Source of the DNA: Ornithinimicrobium cryptoxanthini
GTDB lineage: Bacteria > Actinomycetota > Actinomycetes > Actinomycetales > Dermatophilaceae
Reading direction: 5' to 3'
Assembly: GCF_023923205.1 (NCBI RefSeq)
Contig: NZ_CP099490.1
Coordinates: 248,001-312,000 of the forward strand
Length of the DNA: 64,000 bases
Positions 52,445 to 61,999 of this stretch are shown one piece after another; position 1 is the stretch's first letter, and each line of letters begins with the position of its first letter. The position numbers and the translations under genes were made by a program. Under the pieces are notes generated by a model. That model had not been told where the DNA came from and ran no database searches. It saw nothing but the letters and a program-made list of their open reading frames with translations.

Positions 52445-52977
52445 GGTCTCTCCTCCGATCTGACCAGCGCCTCGGCGGCCTCCGGGAGGAGCTCCCGCAG
52501 CCGTTTGAGCGCGGCGTGCGCCTGGCTCTTGACCGTGCCGTTGCTGACCCCCAGGGTCTGCGCGATCTGGGTCTCGCTCAGGTCGTCGTAGTAGCGCAGG
52601 ACCAGCACCGCGCGCTGCTTGTCGGTGAGCTCCCCGAGGGCGCGACGCACGTCCAGGCCGGTCACGACCCGAGCGGGGTCGACCGGCTCGGACCCACCCA
52701 GCGGCCGCGCCGACTCAGCGATCTCACGAACCGGCACCTCGCGCCTGGTGCGCCGCCAGCGCGAGATGTTGTCGTGGAACATGATCCGGCGCACATAGGC
52801 GTCGGGGCTGCCCTCACCGACCCGCTCCCACCGCGCGGCGAGCTTGATGAGGGCGTCCTGCAGGAGGTCCTGGGCCGTGTGCGGATCCCCGGTGATCAGC
52901 ATGGCCGAGCGCAGCAGCGCACCGCGCCGCGCGTTGACATAGGCGACGAACTCTGCTTCAGGATCGGTCATCAGCAC
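52441..52977 (-). CDS. ECF sigma factor, SigE family
   Basis: A 178-residue ECF sigma factor. Region 2 has [36 protein letters not shown]. Region 4 has [44 protein letters not shown]. The start [18 protein letters not shown] is typical of SigE-type factors (the ATG could be the second codon). It is coupled to the large membrane protein gene, mirroring the sigma/membrane pair at 41491-42997. Regulated promoters cannot be named from the sequence. Confidence 0.93.
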   Translation of the reverse strand: MLMTDPEAEFVAYVNARRGALLRSAMLITGDPHTAQDLLQDALIKLAARWERVGEGSPDAYVRRIMFHDNISRWRRTRREVPVREIAESARPLGGSEPVDPARVVTGLDVRRALGELTDKQRAVLVLRYYDDLSETQIAQTLGVSNGTVKSQAHAALKRLRELLPEAAEALVRSEERP

Positions 52978-53092
52978 CTCCTACCCCTCCAACGCGGTCG
53001 GGACCTCCCATGGTTGGCACCTGTCGGCATACTGCCCGATGTCAGTGACCGATAACCTGAACCCTGACATTCTCGACAACAAGGTGGGCAGC

Positions 53093-54388
53093 ATGCCGGC
53101 AGTGGTCCTGGTAGGAGCCCAGTGGGGCGATGAGGGCAAGGGCAAGGCGACCGACCTGCTCGGCAGCCGCGTCGACTACGTCGTGAAGTTCAACGGCGGC
53201 AACAACGCCGGGCACACGGTGGTGATCGGCGACCAGAAGTATGCGCTGCACCTGCTGCCCTCTGGCATCCTCAGCCCCGGGGTCGTGCCAGTGATCGCCA
53301 ACGGTGTCGTCGTCGACCTGAGTGTGCTGATCGAGGAGCTCGATGGCCTCGAGGCGCGTGGCGTCGACACCTCCCGCCTCCGGCTCAGCGCCAACGCGCA
53401 CGTGATCCCGCCCTACAACCGCACGCTGGACAAGGTGACTGAGCGCTTCCTCGGCAGCCGCAAGCTCGGGACGACCGGCCGCGGGATCGGCCCGACCTAT
53501 GCCGACAAGATGAACCGCGTCGGCATCCGCGTGCAGGACCTGTATGACGAGTCCATCCTCCGCCAGAAGGTCACCGCCGCGCTGGACACCAAGAACCAGC
53601 TGCTGCTCAAGATCTACAACCGGCGCGCCGTCGAGGTGGAGGAGGTCATGGAGGAGCTGCTGCGGCACGCCGAGCGGATCCGCCCGATGGTCTGCGACAC
53701 CGCGCTGGAGCTCAACGAGGCCCTGGACGCGGGCAAGACGGTGCTGTTCGAGGCGGGCCAGGCGACGTTGCTCGACGTCGACCACGGCACCTATCCGTTC
53801 GTCACGTCGTCCAACGCCACCTCGGGTGGGGCCTGCACCGGCTCCGGTGTGGCGCCGACCCGGATCGACAGCGTGATCGGCATCCTCAAGGCCTACACGA
53901 GCCGGGTCGGGGAGGGCCCGTTCCCGACCGAGCTGCACGACGACATGGGCGAGTTCCTGCGCAAGACGGGCGCGGAGTACGGCACGACCACCGGTCGCCC
54001 GCGCCGCTGTGGCTGGGTCGATGCGGTGATGGGTCGCTATGCCCAGCGGATCAACGGGGTCACCGACTTCGTCATCACCAAGCTCGACATCCTGACCGGC
54101 CTGGAGAAGGTGCCGGTCTGTGTCGCCTACGAGGTGCAGGGCATCCGCCACGACTCGATGCCGGTCAACCAGTCCGACTTCCACCACGCCACGCCGATCT
54201 ATGAGGAGCTGCCCGGCTGGTGGGAGGAGATCAGTCACTGCCGCACCTTCGAGGAGCTGCCGGTCAACGCGCAGAACTATGTGCTGCGGCTGGAGGAGCT
54301 GATCGGGGCGCGCGTCTCGGCCATCGGTGTCGGCCCGGGCCGGGAGGAGACGATCCAGCGGTTCGACCTGCTGGGCGGGGACGTCTGA
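53093..54388 (+). CDS. purA: Adenylosuccinate synthase
   Basis: A 431-residue GTP-dependent enzyme joining IMP and aspartate in AMP synthesis. The GTP-binding start is [20 protein letters not shown] with catalytic Asp and His in [10 protein letters not shown]. The later motifs [19 protein letters not shown] and [10 protein letters not shown] are complete. The start ATG 53093 gives the normal length; the reading from 53039 adds residues not found in the family. It lies divergent from the sigma factor gene with a gap of 115 bp. Confidence 0.97.
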   Translation: MPAVVLVGAQWGDEGKGKATDLLGSRVDYVVKFNGGNNAGHTVVIGDQKYALHLLPSGILSPGVVPVIANGVVVDLSVLIEELDGLEARGVDTSRLRLSANAHVIPPYNRTLDKVTERFLGSRKLGTTGRGIGPTYADKMNRVGIRVQDLYDESILRQKVTAALDTKNQLLLKIYNRRAVEVEEVMEELLRHAERIRPMVCDTALELNEALDAGKTVLFEAGQATLLDVDHGTYPFVTSSNATSGGACTGSGVAPTRIDSVIGILKAYTSRVGEGPFPTELHDDMGEFLRKTGAEYGTTTGRPRRCGWVDAVMGRYAQRINGVTDFVITKLDILTGLEKVPVCVAYEVQGIRHDSMPVNQSDFHHATPIYEELPGWWEEISHCRTFEELPVNAQNYVLRLEELIGARVSAIGVGPGREETIQRFDLLGGDV

Positions 54389-54431
54389 GCCTCGGTCGGC
54401 GGGTGTCAGAGCTCGGGTCTACCGTGAGGTG

Positions 54432-54980
54432 ATGGAGCCAGAGCAGTCGGTGAGTCCCTACGTCGGTCGTCCCGAGATGCCTGAGGGGTATGGCGTCCCG
54501 GAGACCTCCGAGGGTCTGTTGAGCTGGGCCGAGATCGAGACCCGCCTCGAGCGCGCGAAGCACTACTGGCTCAGCAGCGTGCGGCCCGACGGGACGCCGC
54601 ACTCGGTGCCCCGTTGGGGCGTCTGGCTCGAGGGTCGGTTCTGGTATGACGGTGCTCCCACCACCCGGCACACGCGCAACGTGGAGCAGAACCCGGCCGT
54701 CACGCTGACCCTGGAGAGCGGGACCGAGGCCGTCATCGTCGAGGGCGGGTCGGTGGCCACCCGGGCCGAGGCGGACGGGCTCGGGGCACGCCTGGCCGAG
54801 GCCTTCGGGAAATATCACGACCTGGACTACTCGCCCGGTCCTGACTCGTGGTCGGGAGAGGACGGCGGCGGCCTGCGCGTCATCACACCCCGCCGCGTGC
54901 TGGCGTGGTTCGACTTCCCCAAGGACGTCACGCGCTTCAAATTCGCGGGGGTTGAGGCCAACGGCACGCCGGATGGTTGA
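54432..54980 (+). CDS. PNPOx-like flavin/F420-binding protein
   Basis: A 182-residue split-barrel protein of the pyridoxamine-phosphate-oxidase superfamily, which in actinobacteria includes many F420- or FMN-dependent reductases. Typical strands are HYWLSSVRPDGTPHSVPRWGVW, RFWYDGAPTTRHTRN and NPAVTLTLESG. The cofactor and substrate cannot be settled. It starts 43 bp after purA with GTGAGGTG upstream, and its end overlaps the next gene's alternative TTG start, so they may be in one transcript. Confidence 0.8.
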   Translation: MEPEQSVSPYVGRPEMPEGYGVPETSEGLLSWAEIETRLERAKHYWLSSVRPDGTPHSVPRWGVWLEGRFWYDGAPTTRHTRNVEQNPAVTLTLESGTEAVIVEGGSVATRAEADGLGARLAEAFGKYHDLDYSPGPDSWSGEDGGGLRVITPRRVLAWFDFPKDVTRFKFAGVEANGTPDG

Positions 54981-54988
54981 GTGTGGGC

Positions 54989-55954
54989 ATGGAGTTCGTC
55001 GATGCCCACACGATCCGCCAAGTCCTGGACCCCTCGGCCCTGGTCGCGGCCCTGCGGGAAGCGTTCGCCGCACCGGACACAGCCGTTGTGCCCGAGCGTG
55101 CCCACCACCGGATCGACGACGCCCTGGACGCCACCCTGCTGGTGATGCCCGCGTGGCAGCGGGGCGCCTGGCTGGGAGTCAAGGTCGTCGGTCACTTCCC
55201 GCAGAACCGCGCGCAGGGGCTGCCCGGTCTCTACGGTTCCTATCTGCTCAGCAGCGCGAGGACCGGCCAGCCCGTCGCGGTGCTTGACGGCACCGAGCTC
55301 ACGCGCTGGCGCACCGCCGCGGCCAGCGCCCTGGCCGCGGACTACCTGGCGCCGGCCGAGGTGCGCGAGCACCTGCTGATCGGTGCCGGCAACGTGGCTT
55401 CGGCGATCCCGTCCTGCTATGCCGGGGTCCGTGACGTCGGGCTGACACGGGTCTGGAGCCGCTCCCCGGAGGGAGCGCAGACCCTCGTGGAACAGCTGCG
55501 TGGAGCGGGCGTTGCCGCCGAGGTCGCACCTGACCTGCGCGAGGCCGTGCGGACCGCCGACGTGATCACCGCCGCCACCTCCGCCACTAGTCCGCTCGTG
55601 CTCGCGCAGGACGTGCGCCCCGGCGCCCACGTGGACCTCATCGGGGCGTTCACCCCGGCAATGGTGGAGGCGGACGAGGCGCTGGTTACCTCGGCGAGCC
55701 TCTTCGTCGACGTGCGCGAGGCGCTGCACGAGGCCGGTGACCTGACCGGCCCCCTGGCCCGCGGCATACTGCAGGAGTCTGACGTCGTGGCCACCCTCAC
55801 GGACCTGGCTGGCGGGGCCCATCCGGGTCGACGCGAGGACAGTGAGGTGACCGTCTTCAAGTCGGTGGGCACAGCACTGGAGGACCTCGTGGCGGCGGGG
55901 CTCGTCTGGCAGGCGCGGACCGCGGCTCGGGCGGCCGACCATGAGGCGTCATGA
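54989..55954 (+). CDS. Ornithine cyclodeaminase/mu-crystallin family protein
   Basis: A 321-residue NAD(P)-binding protein (ATG 54989; TTG 54977 or GTG 54983 are alternatives). It has the substrate-side WLGVKVVGHFPQN, the linker DGTELTRWRTAAASALAADYL with the family Arg/Thr-rich patch, the Rossmann motif LLIGAGNVAS and later SATSPLVLA with VDLIGAFTPAMVEAD. Family members act as ornithine cyclodeaminases, delta-1-pyrroline reductases or alanine dehydrogenases; the specificity is open. Its end is overlapped by four bases (ATGA) by the GAF/PucR regulator gene. Confidence 0.87.
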   Translation: MEFVDAHTIRQVLDPSALVAALREAFAAPDTAVVPERAHHRIDDALDATLLVMPAWQRGAWLGVKVVGHFPQNRAQGLPGLYGSYLLSSARTGQPVAVLDGTELTRWRTAAASALAADYLAPAEVREHLLIGAGNVASAIPSCYAGVRDVGLTRVWSRSPEGAQTLVEQLRGAGVAAEVAPDLREAVRTADVITAATSATSPLVLAQDVRPGAHVDLIGAFTPAMVEADEALVTSASLFVDVREALHEAGDLTGPLARGILQESDVVATLTDLAGGAHPGRREDSEVTVFKSVGTALEDLVAAGLVWQARTAARAADHEAS

Positions 55955-57837
55955 CTGAGCAGGACCTCGCTGAGCACTTCCTCGCGCTGCTGGCTGACGA
56001 CCGCCCGCTGAGCGACTACGAGGAGCTGCGCAAGGGGGCAGGACCAGACGAGCAGGCCGCGGCAGACCGGGTCCACGCCCTCGCGCTGCGGGCGAGAGGC
56101 CTGCGCGAGCAGGACCGGCGCCGAGAGGCCGAGCTGAGCGCCCTGTTCGACACGGTCGCCGACCTGGCGGCGCTGAAGGACCTCGACGACGTGCTCGAGG
56201 CGATCGTGCGTCGGGTCCGCACGCTGCTCGGCTGCGACGTCTCCTATCTCTCGCTCAACGACGACGAGCTGGGCGCGACCTACATGAGGGTCACGCAGGG
56301 CATCCACACCGAGGAGTTCCGCAACGTGCGGCTCGGTTTTGGTGAGGGGCTGGGCGGGCTGGTGGCCCAGACGGCGCGGCCCTACATGACCGACGACTAC
56401 TTCGCCGACGAGCGGTTCAACCACACCCGACCCATCGACAGCGCGGTCGACGGGGAGGAGCTCCGGGCGATCCTGGGCGTGCCGCTGCTGCTCGGGCGCA
56501 CGGTGATCGGGGTGCTGTATGCCGCCAACCACGACGCGCGTCCGTTCAGTCGGGCGGACGTCGGGCTGCTCACCAGCTTTGCCGGTCACGCCGCGGTGGC
56601 GCTGGACAACGCCCGGCGGATCCGCGAGACGCAGGCCGCACTCGCTGACCTGAAGCAGACCAGTGAGCTGCTCCAGCGCAACGTCGAGGGCGTCCAGCTG
56701 GCCAGTGTGGCGCACGAGCGGCTCACCGGCGTCGTCCTGCAGGGAGGGTCACTGGACGACATGGTCCATGAGCTGCACCAGGTGCTGCAGGAGCCGGTCC
56801 ACGTCATCGACGCGCACGGCGCGACGCTGGCCAGCAGCGCTCCCGACGACCCGCCGGCCGGGCCGGAGCTGGAGCTGGTGTCGATCGCCTTCGGTGACAG
56901 CGGGACCCATGTCGAGGGCGGGGTGAGCATCGCGCCCGTCTTTGCCGGCGGGACACCGCTGGCGGCGGTGCTGACCCGCAGCGAGCTGGACGACGTGTCC
57001 CGCCGGATCCTGGAACGCGCCGCGACGACGGCGGCGCTGATCATGGTGGTGCAGCGCAGCGTCTCCGAGGCGCAGACACGGCGGCGTGCGGACCTGCTCG
57101 TGGACCTGCTCGTGGGTCGGTCCGGGGCTGGGTCGCTGACCGCGCGGGCGAGCCTGCTGGGGACGGACCTGGCCCAGCCGCATGCGGTGCTGGTCGTGGA
57201 CGGCGCCGACGCACAGCTCAAGCAGTCGGCGGTGGACCTGACGACCAACACCAACGGTCTCAGCGCTGACGTGGGGGAGCGCCTCGTGCTCGTCCTCCCG
57301 GACGTCGTTCCGCTCGAGGCCGGTCGCCGGCTCGCGCGCCGGGCCACCAGTGCGTCGAACGTCCCGGTGGGCCGGGCCGTGCCGACGGTGGGCGCTGCTG
57401 GTCCGGTCACGGGGGTGGACGGGGTCCGGGCGGCATATGAAGAGTCCTCCCGGTGCCTGGACGCCCTGCTGGCCCTCGGTCGCCGCGGCGACGTCGCCGA
57501 CGCCGCGACGCTGGGCTTCGTCGGTCTGCTGATGGGGCGGCACGATCCGGGCGAGCACGTCCATGCCCGGCTTGGCGCGTTGCTCGACTACGACGAGGAG
57601 AGGGGCACCGAGCTGGTGCAGACGCTGGCGCTGTGGCTGGCTGAGGACCGGCACCTGGCCCGCACCGGCGAGCGGCTGCACGTCCACCCCAACACGGTCA
57701 CCCAGCGCCTCGACCGGATCGGACGACTGCTCGGTGACGGGTGGCAGAGCCCGGAGAACCTGCTTGAGCTCGGGCTGGCGCTGCGGTTGCGCAGCGTGCT
57801 CCCGCACTCGCACGGCGCGCCGACGGACGGCTCGTGA
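55951..57837 (+). CDS. GAF/PucR-type transcription regulator
   Basis: A 628-residue regulator. An N-terminal helical part is followed by a GAF domain (about 65-230; VRTLLGCDVSYLSLNDDELGATYMRVTQG through LGVPLLLGRTVIGVLYAANH and LLTSFAGHAAVALDNARRI). A middle part has DLLVDLLVGRSG, and a C-terminal PucR helix-turn-helix holds LWLAEDRHLARTGERLHVHPNTVTQRLDRIGRLL. Such proteins sense a small molecule and control catabolic or transport genes. The convergent livKHMGF importer and the overlapping cyclodeaminase gene are the nearest candidates. Confidence 0.88.
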   Translation: MTEQDLAEHFLALLADDRPLSDYEELRKGAGPDEQAAADRVHALALRARGLREQDRRREAELSALFDTVADLAALKDLDDVLEAIVRRVRTLLGCDVSYLSLNDDELGATYMRVTQGIHTEEFRNVRLGFGEGLGGLVAQTARPYMTDDYFADERFNHTRPIDSAVDGEELRAILGVPLLLGRTVIGVLYAANHDARPFSRADVGLLTSFAGHAAVALDNARRIRETQAALADLKQTSELLQRNVEGVQLASVAHERLTGVVLQGGSLDDMVHELHQVLQEPVHVIDAHGATLASSAPDDPPAGPELELVSIAFGDSGTHVEGGVSIAPVFAGGTPLAAVLTRSELDDVSRRILERAATTAALIMVVQRSVSEAQTRRRADLLVDLLVGRSGAGSLTARASLLGTDLAQPHAVLVVDGADAQLKQSAVDLTTNTNGLSADVGERLVLVLPDVVPLEAGRRLARRATSASNVPVGRAVPTVGAAGPVTGVDGVRAAYEESSRCLDALLALGRRGDVADAATLGFVGLLMGRHDPGEHVHARLGALLDYDEERGTELVQTLALWLAEDRHLARTGERLHVHPNTVTQRLDRIGRLLGDGWQSPENLLELGLALRLRSVLPHSHGAPTDGS

Positions 57838-57881
57838 GGCCCGAAGACGCCTGATAGCCCGATGGCGGCCCATGGCCACCA

Positions 57882-57946
57882 GGCGCAGAGATGGCCCGCA
57901 GACGCAGAGATGGCCCGGACCGACTGGTCCGGGCCATCTCTGCGCC
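57882..57946. terminator. Strong bidirectional hairpin with a duplicated arm
   Basis: Arm 57901-57921 pairs with 57926-57946 (21 bp, one mismatch) around the loop GACT. A second near-copy of the left arm lies just upstream (57882-57900, GGCGCAGAGATGGCCC...), so it can compete for the right arm. It separates the convergent regulator gene and livM. Of the flanks, 57838-57881 and 57947-57970 hold nothing else. Confidence 0.85.
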
Positions 57947-57970
57947 TTGCTGAGCGAGTCTGCGGTCGAG

Positions 57971-59035
57971 CTAGGGCTGGTGCTCCTCGTCGGCGATGCC
58001 GACATCATCTCCCTCGACCTCTCGACCCTTTCGTCGGGCCAGGAAGTCGGCGACGGTGCCCCAGATGCCGCGGCGGAAGAGCAGGACCACCACGACAAAG
58101 ACGGTGCCGGTGATGATGCCGATCCCCTCGAAGCCGGAGGAGGCGAGCTGGTCCTCGAGGACGACGATGACGATCGCGCCGAGGATGCCGCCCCACAGGG
58201 TGCCGATGCCGCCGAGCACGGTGATCAGCACGACCTTGCCGGAGGTGTTCCAGATGACCTCCTGCAGTGACACGAAGCCGTGGCTGATGGCGAACAGGCC
58301 ACCGGCCAGCCCGGCGAGCCCGGCCGAGATGACGAAGACCGTGATGCGATAGCCCTCGACGTTGTAGCCCAGTGCCCGTGCCCGGGGGGCGTTGTCGCGG
58401 GTGGCGACGAGGACCCGGCCGAACGGTGAGTGCACGACCCGCCACGCGATCCACATGCCGAGGATGATCATCGGCAGGGCGGCGTAGTAGAACCAGAACG
58501 AGTCGGTCTCGACCGCCTCGATGCCGAAGAAGTTGGTCGGCACCGACTGCAGCCCGTTCTCACCACCCGTCACGTCGTTCCACTGGTTGGCGATGAAGTA
58601 GATCATCTGCGCAAAGGCCAGGGTGACCATGGCGAAGTAGATGCCGGTGCTGCGGACCGAGAGGTAGCCGATCGGCAGGGCGAGCAGCATGGCGGCCACC
58701 GCGCCAACCAGCACGGCCAGCGGGAAGGGCAGCCCGTAGTTGATGGCCACGAGGCCGGTGACGTAGGCCGAGCCGCCCCAGAAGGCCGCGTGCCCGAAGG
58801 ACAACAGCCCACCGAAGCCGAGCAGCAGGTCCAGGGCGACCGCGAAGAGGGCCCAGGCCGCGATGTCCATGGCGACCGGAGGATAGATGATCCGGGGCAG
58901 CGCCAGGGCCAGCACCAGGCCCGCGGCGAGCAGCGCCAGGTGGCGCCAGGAGCGACCTGTTGCGTGGGTGACCCGCTCGACCCCCGAGGGCCCGGGGGCC
59001 GTGGTCGCGTCGGAGTGGGCAGTGTGGGTGCTCAT
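57971..59035 (-). CDS. livM: Branched-chain amino-acid ABC permease LivM
   Basis: A 354-residue membrane permease of the LivM family, the second permease of a high-affinity amino-acid importer. About ten hydrophobic segments are visible. Family motifs are LLLGFGGLLSFGHAAFWGGSAY, SVRSTGIYFAMVTLAFAQMIYF and LPIGYLSVRS, with VLITVLGGIGTLWGGILGAIVIVVLED near the end. The hydrophilic start MSTHTAHSDATTAPG is long. It overlaps livH by four bases (ATGA), in the order livK-livH-livM. Substrate is inferred from family only. Confidence 0.9.
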   Translation of the reverse strand: MSTHTAHSDATTAPGPSGVERVTHATGRSWRHLALLAAGLVLALALPRIIYPPVAMDIAAWALFAVALDLLLGFGGLLSFGHAAFWGGSAYVTGLVAINYGLPFPLAVLVGAVAAMLLALPIGYLSVRSTGIYFAMVTLAFAQMIYFIANQWNDVTGGENGLQSVPTNFFGIEAVETDSFWFYYAALPMIILGMWIAWRVVHSPFGRVLVATRDNAPRARALGYNVEGYRITVFVISAGLAGLAGGLFAISHGFVSLQEVIWNTSGKVVLITVLGGIGTLWGGILGAIVIVVLEDQLASSGFEGIGIITGTVFVVVVLLFRRGIWGTVADFLARRKGREVEGDDVGIADEEHQP

Positions 59036-59901
59036 GCGGACTCCTCGCGGCCGAACAGCCCGTTGGGCTTGAACAGGATGACCAGGGCCATCAGGACAAA
59101 GATCGCGACCTGGGAGAAGGTCGGCGCGTAGGCCTGCCCGAACGCCTCGACCAGCCCCACCAGGAAGCCGGCGACGACCGCGCCCACGATGGACCCGAGC
59201 CCGCCGATGACGACGACGGCAAACAGGATGATGATGAAGCTGCTGCCCATGTCTGCGGTGATCGCGCGCATCGGTGCGGCCAGGACTCCGGCCAGGCCCG
59301 CCAGGGCGATGCCGAAGCCGAAGACCGGGGTGACCCAGCGGCCGACGTCGATGCCGAGGGCCCGGGTCAGCTCGGAGCGCTCGGTGGCGGCGCGCACGAT
59401 CATGCCCAGTCGGGTGCGGGTCATCAGCATCCAGACGGCGAGACAGACGAGCAGCGAGGCAACAAACACAAAGACGTGGTAGGTCGGCAGCCGCAGGCTG
59501 CCCATGATGATCTGCCCGGTCAGCACGTCAGGGATGGTGTAGGGCAGGCCAGACACGCCATACTGCCGCTTGATCAGGTCGACCAGGAAGAGCGAGAGGC
59601 CGAAGGTCAGCAGGAAGTTGTAGAGCGGATCTAGCTGCAGGAGCCACCGGACCAGGCCGCGCTCGAGGATCACCCCAAAGATGAACAGCAGGATCGGCAC
59701 CACGATGAGGGCCGCCCAGAAGTTCAGGCCGATCACATCGAGCAGCACGGCGGCGACCACGGCTCCGAGCATGTAGCAGGCTCCGTGGGCGAAGTTCACC
59801 ACGCCCAGCACGCCGAAGATGATGGCGAGCCCGAGAGCGGCGATGGCATAGAAGCTGCCGGTCGCCAGTCCCTGGATCGTGTACTGCAACACCGAGTTCA
59901 T
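59032..59901 (-). CDS. livH: Branched-chain amino-acid ABC permease LivH
   Basis: A 289-residue membrane permease of the LivH family. Family motifs are QYTIQGLATGSFYAIAALGLAIIFGVLGVVNFAHGACYMLGA and GIALAGLAGVLAAPMRAITADMG, with VVVIGGLGSIVGAVVAGFLVGLVEA near the end. About eight to ten hydrophobic segments. The start MNSVLQYTI follows AGGACAAAACGC and lies 69 bp after the livK stop; a hairpin in that gap may lower its expression compared with livK. It overlaps livM by four bases. Confidence 0.92.
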   Translation of the reverse strand: MNSVLQYTIQGLATGSFYAIAALGLAIIFGVLGVVNFAHGACYMLGAVVAAVLLDVIGLNFWAALIVVPILLFIFGVILERGLVRWLLQLDPLYNFLLTFGLSLFLVDLIKRQYGVSGLPYTIPDVLTGQIIMGSLRLPTYHVFVFVASLLVCLAVWMLMTRTRLGMIVRAATERSELTRALGIDVGRWVTPVFGFGIALAGLAGVLAAPMRAITADMGSSFIIILFAVVVIGGLGSIVGAVVAGFLVGLVEAFGQAYAPTFSQVAIFVLMALVILFKPNGLFGREESA

Positions 59902-59929
59902 GCGTTTTGTCCTCGCAGTTGGGTGGACA

Positions 59930-59964
59930 GCCCCGGGGGCCGGCTCGTGGCCGGCCCCCGGAGC
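59930..59964 (-). terminator. Intra-operon hairpin between livK and livH
   Basis: A GC-rich 15-bp stem with one mismatch (59930-59944 with 59950-59964, CCCCGGGGGCCGGC-type) and a short TCGTG loop lies just after the livK stop. No T-tract follows. Such hairpins behind a binding-protein gene usually stabilise its mRNA or partly stop transcription, giving more binding protein than permease. Confidence 0.7.
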
Positions 59965-59970
59965 CAGTGG

Positions 59971-61233
59971 TCAGTCGCCGAGGTTGCAGCCGGCGGCGAT
60001 GGAGTCCTCGACCGGGCGGAAGGCCTCAGCAGCCGGGATGGTGCTGACGATCTCCTCGTAGTCCCACTCCTCCGTGACGTCCGCAGCGTCCTTGACCTTG
60101 GCCAGGTAGACGTCGTGGATCACGCGGTGGTCCTCGGCGCGGAACTTGCCGTCGCGCAGGAAGACGTCGTCGACCTCCTTGCCCTCAAGGTGTCCGACCA
60201 CGGTGTCAGCGTCGTCGCTGCCCTCCTGCTGGACGGCCTCGAGGTACTGCTTGGCGGCGGAGTAGTTGGCGGCGTGCGCGAAGGACGGACGGCCGCCGGT
60301 CTCCTCCATGAACTCGTCGGCCCAGGCGCGCGACTCGTCGTCCATGTCCCAGTACCAGGCGTCGGTGAAGGTGACGCCCTTGAACGGCTCGACACCCAGG
60401 CTGTGGATGTCGGTGATGAACATCAGGCCCACTGCAAGGCTGATGCCCTGGTCGGCGAGGCCGGCCTGGCCGTACTGCTTGACCAGGTTGATCAGGTCAC
60501 CGCCGGCCTGCATTGTGCCGATGACGTCCGGCTTCTCAGCGGCTGCCTTGGTCAGGAAGGTGGCGAAGTTGTCGTTCGGGAACGGGGTGGCGATGTGCCC
60601 ACCGACGGTGCCGCCCGCGGCCTCGATGGCAGCGGTGAACGACTTGTCCATGTCCTGACCGAAGGCGTAGTCCGGGTAGATGATCTGCCAGTTGGTGTCG
60701 CCGTTCTCGGTGACGGTCTTGCCGGTGCCGTTGGCCAGTTGGTAGGTGTCGTAGGCGTAGTGGAACGTGTAGGGGTTGCACTGTGCGCCAGTGAGCTCGG
60801 TGGTCGCTGCTCCGATGTTGAAGTGCAGCTTCTTGTGCGAGTTGGCCTGGTCCGCGACGGCGAGGGCGGCCGAGGAGGTCGGCACGTCCAGGATGATGTC
60901 GGCGCCCTGACGCTCATACATCTCCTGGGCCTTGGTGTTGGCGACGTCCGGCTTGTTCTGGTGGTCGGCGTCGATGACCTCGATCTCGGGGATCACGGCG
61001 TCGTCGCCGTACTCCTCCTCGTAGTCCGCGACCGCCATCTCCACGGCTATGACGCTGTTGGGCCCGGACAGGTCCTTGTAGACACCTGACTGGTCGTTGA
61101 GGACGCCGATGACGACCTTGCCGTCGGTGAACTCTCCCTCGCCGTCGCCGCCGGGTCCGGCGTTGCCGCAGGCCGACAGGAGCAGGGCGCTGGCTGACAC
61201 GACCGCGGTCGCGACGAGCTTCTTGTGGGTCAT
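59971..61233 (-). CDS. livK: Branched-chain amino-acid type substrate-binding lipoprotein LivK
   Basis: A 420-residue periplasmic-type binding protein. The lipobox LLLSACG puts the lipid on Cys22. The mature part is a Leu/Ile/Val-binding fold: KVVIGVLNDQSGVYKDLSGP, EVIDADHQNKPDVANTKA, and the IIYPDYAFGQDMDKSFTAAI hinge. The ATG at 61233 is backed by AAAGGAGAGATCAAGCAA and a signal peptide; the longer reading to 61380 is not supported. Family members of this type also bind urea, amides or aromatic acids, so leucine-type binding is only the default guess. Confidence 0.92.
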   Translation of the reverse strand: MTHKKLVATAVVSASALLLSACGNAGPGGDGEGEFTDGKVVIGVLNDQSGVYKDLSGPNSVIAVEMAVADYEEEYGDDAVIPEIEVIDADHQNKPDVANTKAQEMYERQGADIILDVPTSSAALAVADQANSHKKLHFNIGAATTELTGAQCNPYTFHYAYDTYQLANGTGKTVTENGDTNWQIIYPDYAFGQDMDKSFTAAIEAAGGTVGGHIATPFPNDNFATFLTKAAAEKPDVIGTMQAGGDLINLVKQYGQAGLADQGISLAVGLMFITDIHSLGVEPFKGVTFTDAWYWDMDDESRAWADEFMEETGGRPSFAHAANYSAAKQYLEAVQQEGSDDADTVVGHLEGKEVDDVFLRDGKFRAEDHRVIHDVYLAKVKDAADVTEEWDYEEIVSTIPAAEAFRPVEDSIAAGCNLGD

Positions 61234-61303
61234 TTGCTTGATCTCTCCTTTGAGGGGTGCCGCCGTGGTGGAGGCGTGGTGGAGTTGGGGACAGTGGTGG
61301 GGG

Positions 61304-61999
61304 CTACATGCCGAGGTAGGTGAGCAGCTCGTCCTGGCGCTGGGTGAACTCGCTGTTGTCCAGGTTGGCCGCGACCGCACCCTCGGCGAGGACGTAGTGG
61401 CGGTCGGCGACTGTCGAGGCGAACTTCACGTTCTGCTCGACCAGTAGGACCGTCGTGCCCTGCTCCTTGACGCGCAGCAGGATGTCGCGGATCTGCTGGA
61501 CGATGACGGGTGCCAGGCCCTCACTCGGCTCGTCCATCAGCAGGAGTCGCGCGCCGGTGAGCAGCACCCGCGCCACGGCGAGCATCTGCTGCTCACCGCC
61601 AGAGAGGGTGGTGCCGGGTGCCCTGCGGCGGTCGGCCAGGACAGGAAAGGCTTCGTAGACCTCGCTGAGGGACCAGGCGGAGTCGGGGTGGGTCACCGTG
61701 GGAAGGGTGAGGTTCTCCTCCACGGTCAGGGAGGCATAGATCCCGCGGTCGTCCTGCACCCAGCCCAGTCCCTGTCGGGCGCGCTTGTGCGACGCGAGGG
61801 TGGTGATCTCCGCACCGTTCAGCGTGATGCTGCCCCGGACGTCGCGGTGCAGACCCATGATCGAGCGGAGCAGCGTCGTCTTGCCGGCGCCGTTGCGGCC
61901 CACCAGCGTGACGACCTCACCCTCGTCGACCCGAAGGTCCACGCCATGGAGTGCCTGGGCCTCGCCATAGAAGGCCTGCAGGCCGGTGATCTCAAGCAT
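61304..61999 (-). CDS. livF: ABC transporter ATPase LivF
   Basis: A 231-residue ATPase of the LivF type. Walker A is LVGRNGAGKTTLLRS, signature LSGGEQQMLAVARVL, Walker B LLLMDEPSEGLAP and the switch His is replaced by the family EQN box (LLVEQNVKFAS). The start is ATG 61999, overlapping livG by 8 bp. It powers the LivH/LivM importer together with LivG. The end lies 70 bp before the livK start. Confidence 0.95.
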   Translation of the reverse strand: MLEITGLQAFYGEAQALHGVDLRVDEGEVVTLVGRNGAGKTTLLRSIMGLHRDVRGSITLNGAEITTLASHKRARQGLGWVQDDRGIYASLTVEENLTLPTVTHPDSAWSLSEVYEAFPVLADRRRAPGTTLSGGEQQMLAVARVLLTGARLLLMDEPSEGLAPVIVQQIRDILLRVKEQGTTVLLVEQNVKFASTVADRHYVLAEGAVAANLDNSEFTQRQDELLTYLGM

